A stretch of DNA of 8,741 bases. Origin: Pseudomonadota bacterium (GTDB lineage: Bacteria > Desulfobacterota > Anaeroferrophillalia > Anaeroferrophillales > Tharpellaceae). The notes beneath the pieces are model-generated. The model did not search any database, had not been told where the DNA came from, and saw only the letters and a program-made list of their open reading frames with translations. Below, piece after piece: positions 6,360 to 8,741 of the stretch (its first letter is position 1; each line of letters starts with the position of its first letter). A program made the position numbers and the translations under genes. The stretch is from assembly GCA_030641485.1 (NCBI GenBank), contig DAOWHJ010000003.1:1-8741 (forward strand). Direction: 5' to 3'.

Positions 6360-6428
6360 TAGACAAAACAATCGGGGGTTAAAGGGAGGACACTTCTCCA
6401 AATTACCCCCAACCTAAAAAACAAAACC

Positions 6429-6461
6429 GGGTACACAATCCCGATTTCCTTTGAAAAATCA
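6429..6461 (+). repeat. 33-bp direct repeat, left copy
   Basis: This copy runs from GGGTACACAATCCC to GAAAAATCA and matches the copy at 7540-7572 at 29 of 33 positions in the same orientation. It contains two small inverted repeats, GGG...CCC and GATTT...AAATC. It lies in the non-coding stretch 6360-6542 between the tRNA promoter and the marR promoter, where I see no gene. Confidence 0.8.
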
Positions 6462-6517
6462 TGGATGTCCCCAATTTATGCTGAAATCTGCCCTAGAGGC
6501 ACGCTCTCAAAGACTAC

Positions 6518-6530
6518 GCTGAATAGTTAC
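6518..6530 (+). repeat. Left arm of a 13-bp inverted repeat framing marR-thioesterase
   Basis: GCTGAATAGTTAC is the exact reverse complement of 7512-7524. It lies inside the 33-bp direct repeat and just ahead of the marR promoter. Confidence 0.6.
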
Positions 6531-6542
6531 TAGAAATTAAAC

Positions 6543-6571
6543 TTGACAATAGCTGAACATAAACATTAAAC
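6543..6571 (+). promoter_or_regulatory. Probable marR promoter
   Basis: A perfect TTGACA -35 is at 6543-6548. The best -10 is weak (TTAAAC at 6566-6571, 17-base spacer, 3 of 6). A start near 6578 would fall inside the palindrome at 6574-6609, a geometry suited to repression. Confidence 0.5.
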
Positions 6572-6573
6572 AA

Positions 6574-6609
6574 CTATGCAAATAATTGGCATACAAATTA
6601 TTTGCATAG
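6574..6609. promoter_or_regulatory. Palindromic operator candidate for the MarR regulator
   Basis: Two perfect 14-base arms, CTATGCAAATAATT (6574-6587) and AATTATTTGCATAG (6596-6609), flank 8 bases. The left arm with the spacer also contains TATGC-N9-GCATA (6575-6593), so two overlapping dimer sites are possible. It lies between the marR -35 and the marR ribosome site. MarR-family proteins typically bind AT-rich palindromes in their own promoters. Confidence 0.75.
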
Positions 6610-6644
6610 GTTCCCTTACAATAAACTCAAACATAGGGGTAATG

Positions 6645-7067
6645 ATGCTGTTTCAGGACTGTATCTGTTTTTCACTAGGGAAAGTTTCTCGACAAATGGC
6701 AAAGGTCTACCGTGATCGCCTCATCCAGTACGGTATCTCCCAACCCCAGTTCTTTTTATTGATCGCCCTTTATGAGGAAGACGACATACTAATTACTCGA
6801 TTGTCGGAAAAAGTCGCACTTGACAAATCCACTCTAACCGGAATTCTGGATCGGCTGGAACGGGGCGGATTCGTAAAACGGGTCTCCCGACCAGAAAATC
6901 GCCGTTCTCTATACATCTGCCTAACAGTCAAGGCGCAGACATTGCGAAATGATTTGACCCAGGTTTACAACGAAACGAATCAGTTATTTTTCTCACGACT
7001 CAGTGAACATGAACGTGGGGTTTTTGACGAAGTCATGAGGAAACTAGAGGTTACAAGCGATGACTAG
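6645..7067 (+). CDS. MarR-family transcriptional regulator
   Basis: This is a cytoplasmic winged-helix DNA-binding protein, probably a dimeric repressor. From ATG 6645 it has 140 residues, the usual MarR size. The winged-helix core reads SQPQFFLLIALYEED, then ITRLSEKVALDKSTLTGILDRLERGGFVKR, with the recognition helix around DKSTLTGILDRLE, and wing VSRPENRRSLYICLT. Helices for dimerisation lie at both ends. The start at 6645 is preferred because AGGGG at 6635-6639 lies 5 nt upstream. A longer frame opening at 6576 would begin inside the operator palindrome. The ligand cannot be read from the sequence. The adjacent thioesterase suggests an acyl-CoA or carboxylic acid, as known for some MarR members. 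It likely represses its own operon through the palindrome at 6574-6609. Confidence 0.93.
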   Translation: MLFQDCICFSLGKVSRQMAKVYRDRLIQYGISQPQFFLLIALYEEDDILITRLSEKVALDKSTLTGILDRLERGGFVKRVSRPENRRSLYICLTVKAQTLRNDLTQVYNETNQLFFSRLSEHERGVFDEVMRKLEVTSDD

Positions 7068-7515
7068 AAAAAGGCACACCATCAATCAAGCTGTACGCTT
7101 TCGCGATATTGATGCCATGGGACATGTCAATAATGCAACCTACTTCACTTACATGGAAGAGTCCCGAAAAGAATTTTTCTGGCACATTTTTAAGCGTTTT
7201 ACGGTAAATGATTTTCCTTTTATTCTAGCAAACATCTCCTGCAATTTCAATAAACCTGCCCGTCTAGAAGATAAAGTTGTCGCTGTAGACATCCGGATAA
7301 CCAATATCGGCAGAAAAAGTTTTACTTTCAAACATGATATTTACCGACCGACGGATCCTGCATGGATTTTTGCAACCGGGGAATCTATCCAGGTTTTTTA
7401 TGATCACCAAAACAACAAGACCATTGAAATCCCCGCAACCTTCAAAGAGAGGGTCCAAACATACCTTGACCTGGAAGACGGCCAAAATACCAACCGTCGG
7501 TTAAATAAAACGTAA
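7060..7515 (+). CDS. Acyl-CoA thioesterase, 4HBT (YbgC/FadM-like) hotdog family
   Basis: This is a predicted cytoplasmic acyl-CoA hydrolase of 151 residues. The N-terminal block VRFRDIDAMGHVNNATYFTY (12-31) is the 4-hydroxybenzoyl-CoA thioesterase signature. Asp18 aligns with the catalytic Asp17 of the Pseudomonas enzyme, and the family's long helix follows (YMEESRKEFF). The remaining hotdog strands include DKVVAVDIRITNIGRKSFTFKH (71-92), and the fold appears complete. The substrate is not visible. The ATG lies inside the last codons of marR (8-nt overlap), with GAGG about 8 nt upstream, so the two genes are translationally coupled and probably co-regulated. The stop codon overlaps the start of the right arm of the 13-bp inverted repeat. 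Confidence 0.92.
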   Translation: MTRKRHTINQAVRFRDIDAMGHVNNATYFTYMEESRKEFFWHIFKRFTVNDFPFILANISCNFNKPARLEDKVVAVDIRITNIGRKSFTFKHDIYRPTDPAWIFATGESIQVFYDHQNNKTIEIPATFKERVQTYLDLEDGQNTNRRLNKT

Positions 7516-7524
7516 CTATTCAGC
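7512..7524 (+). repeat. Right arm of the 13-bp inverted repeat
   Basis: GTAACTATTCAGC is the exact reverse complement of 6518-6530. It begins in the last codon of the thioesterase gene and includes its TAA stop. Confidence 0.6.
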
Positions 7525-7539
7525 TAACCCGTAAATTCA

Positions 7540-7572
7540 GGGTACACAAACCCGATTTCCCCTGAGAAATCA
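7540..7572 (+). repeat. 33-bp direct repeat, right copy
   Basis: It matches 6429-6461 at 29 of 33 positions. Here the two internal inverted repeats are stronger: GGGT-ACACAA-ACCC, then GATTTC-CCCTGA-GAAATC. It lies 24 nt after the 4HBT stop and before the PaaI-type gene. No T-run follows, so it is not an obvious terminator. Confidence 0.8.
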
Positions 7573-7655
7573 GGCTATGTTAAAAGTCACTGAAATCACC
7601 CAACATACTGGGACCAAATCAACAATCATGCAACCGGCAGAAGGAATTGACAAAA

Positions 7656-8072
7656 ATGACTAAACAACGCTTTGAATTTTTGCAGAGGAATTACGTACAA
7701 GGTTTTCCAGCTTATTGCGGCTTCACCGTAACCAAGGTTGAGGATGGAATCTTTGAATCACATCTCAACGTAAAGGCTGAACACCAACAACAAGATGGTT
7801 TTGTCCATGCAGGAGTCATTGCGACAATGGCTGACCATACTGCCGGCTATGCCGCCTATACGACCGTCACGGAAAACTTTAGAATTCTGACAATAGAGTT
7901 CAAAATCAACTTTTTCAAACCGGCTCTTGGAAACTCAATCATCTGTAAGTCGAAAGTAATAAATCGCGGCCGCAAAGTCATTGTTGCTGAATCTGAAGTT
8001 TTCTCAATCCCGGATAAAGGGGAAAAATTAGTTTCAAAAGCCATCGTAACCTTGATGGCTGTGCCTGCGTAA
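7656..8072 (+). CDS. PaaI-type hotdog thioesterase
   Basis: This is a predicted acyl-CoA thioesterase of 138 residues from ATG 7656, a normal length. The active-site block is GFVHAGVIATMADHTAGYAA: the HGG-like motif is replaced by HAG, and the conserved Asp lies in MADHT, as in PaaI-type enzymes. The central strands ILTIEFKINFFKPALG and the end LVSKAIVTLMAVPA complete the hotdog fold. AGAAGGA at 7639-7645 lies 10 nt before ATG 7656. An in-frame TTG at 7647 is only one base from that site and was rejected. It follows the 4HBT gene by 140 nt across the direct repeat, so it may be a separate unit or a distal member of the marR operon; no clear promoter was found. The substrate is unknown; members hydrolyse aryl- or fatty acyl-CoA. 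Confidence 0.9.
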   Translation: MTKQRFEFLQRNYVQGFPAYCGFTVTKVEDGIFESHLNVKAEHQQQDGFVHAGVIATMADHTAGYAAYTTVTENFRILTIEFKINFFKPALGNSIICKSKVINRGRKVIVAESEVFSIPDKGEKLVSKAIVTLMAVPA

Positions 8073-8093
8073 CCTTACCCTATAAAACAAAAT

Positions 8094-8741
8094 CTATGGT
8101 TGAGATTCATCAAATTTCTGTAACATTGCCGCCGAGGGTTTGGCGGTAAACAGGCTGACCACCACAATCGCGATAAAAGCCAGAATAAAACCCGGCAAGA
8201 GCTCGTATAAATAGTCGCCTTCAATTTTAATATAATTCTTGACCACAAAAATTGTGGTCGCACCAACAATCATGCCGGCAAGCGCACCATCTCTGGTTGT
8301 ACCTTTCCAAACTAACGAGAGAATTATCAGGGGGCCGAAGGCGGCTCCAAACCCTCCCCAGGCGTAACCTACCATTGCCAGAATTGAACCACTGCTGGCA
8401 GCAGCAATGAGACAAGCCAGAAAGGCAAAACCGAGAACCCCAAATCTGCTAACCCAGGCCTTCTGAGTGTTATTAAACCGATTAAACAGAGGGAGATCTT
8501 CAGTCAGGCTTGAAGTCAGCACCAGAAGTTGTGAATCCGCAGTTGACATAACCGCGGCCAGGACTGCAGCCAGAATGAATCCCGAAAAAACCGGATGGAA
8601 CAGAGCACTGACCATGGCCAGGAAAATTCTCTCCTTATTGCCATCCGGTCCGGTGACCCCGACTAACGGACTGATCTCATTGTAAGCAATTCCAGTCCAG
8701 CCGATGATCACTGAGAGAGTAAGACAGATAATCATCCAGCT
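8094..8741 (-). CDS. putP: Sodium/proline symporter PutP, C-terminal part (runs off the window)
   Basis: This is an inner-membrane Na+-coupled proline importer of the solute:sodium symporter family. Only the last 215 or so residues of about 500 are present, because the frame is open to the window edge (the final codons read Ser-Trp before MIICL). FILAAVLAAVMSTADSQLLV contains the Ser-Thr pair that corresponds to the Na+-binding Ser340/Thr341 of the E. coli protein. TSSLTEDL, GYAWGGFGAAFGP, TRDGALAGMIVGA and the terminal KPSAAMLQKF follow the E. coli PutP C-terminus closely. About five hydrophobic segments are seen. The gene is convergent with the PaaI-type gene, 21 nt apart, with no evident terminator between them. 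The start lies beyond 8741. Confidence 0.93.
   Translation of the reverse strand, partial: SWMIICLTLSVIIGWTGIAYNEISPLVGVTGPDGNKERIFLAMVSALFHPVFSGFILAAVLAAVMSTADSQLLVLTSSLTEDLPLFNRFNNTQKAWVSRFGVLGFAFLACLIAAASSGSILAMVGYAWGGFGAAFGPLIILSLVWKGTTRDGALAGMIVGATTIFVVKNYIKIEGDYLYELLPGFILAFIAIVVVSLFTAKPSAAMLQKFDESQP

Noticed and set aside
6165..6401. 78-codon minus-strand frame
   Set aside because: It reads through the tRNA-Val gene, its promoter and terminator; the middle is a translated tRNA.
6576..6644. Upstream ATG extending the MarR protein by 23 residues
   Set aside because: It starts inside the operator palindrome with no ribosome site, whereas AGGGG precedes the ATG at 6645 and gives the normal family length.
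7647..7655. TTG start for the PaaI-type gene
   Set aside because: It is one base from the AGAAGGA site; the ATG at 7656 has suitable spacing.
8073..8093. Possible bidirectional terminator between the PaaI-type gene and putP
   Set aside because: The 21-nt space has no stem able to form a terminator.

Overview
The window looks like chromosomal DNA of an anaerobic deltaproteobacterium (Desulfobacterota/Desulfuromonadota type) of moderate GC content. The main reason is the gene order rpsF-rpsR-DUF2232-rplI-dnaB, which is characteristic of that group, supported by a ferredoxin-fused DUF362 protein. The species cannot be named from the sequence alone.

Minus-strand block (about 6360 down to 173). 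It begins with a tRNA-Val(CAC) that has its own near-consensus sigma70 promoter and an intrinsic terminator. Next is a DUF362/4Fe-4S protein, then a 177-nt gap holding a structured rpsF leader. The ribosomal/replication cluster follows: bS6 (rpsF), bS18 (rpsR, start overlapping the rpsF stop by 1 nt), a polytopic DUF2232 membrane protein, and bL9 (rplI). After a 347-nt gap rich in inverted repeats come the replicative helicase dnaB and a universal stress protein. Both bS6 and bL9 carry acidic, low-complexity C-terminal tails.

Plus-strand accessory block (about 6429-8072). A MarR-family regulator overlaps a 4HBT-type hotdog thioesterase gene by 8 nt, and a PaaI-type hotdog thioesterase lies downstream. 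A perfect inverted repeat with 14-bp arms precedes marR and is the obvious candidate operator. The marR-thioesterase pair is framed by a 33-bp imperfect direct repeat (29/33 identical) and, inside that, by a 13-bp perfect inverted repeat. A third, diverged copy of the 33-bp element lies at 143-175 beyond the stress-protein gene. This suggests a small dispersed repeat family and possibly a cassette boundary.

Right edge. The 3' part of a sodium/proline symporter gene (putP) enters on the minus strand, convergent with the PaaI-type gene.

Most of the window is ordinary housekeeping sequence. The less expected parts are the repeat-framed regulator/thioesterase module with its operator, the two competing folds in the rpsF leader, and the structured rplI-dnaB gap. 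No phage, CRISPR, toxin or transposase gene is visible.
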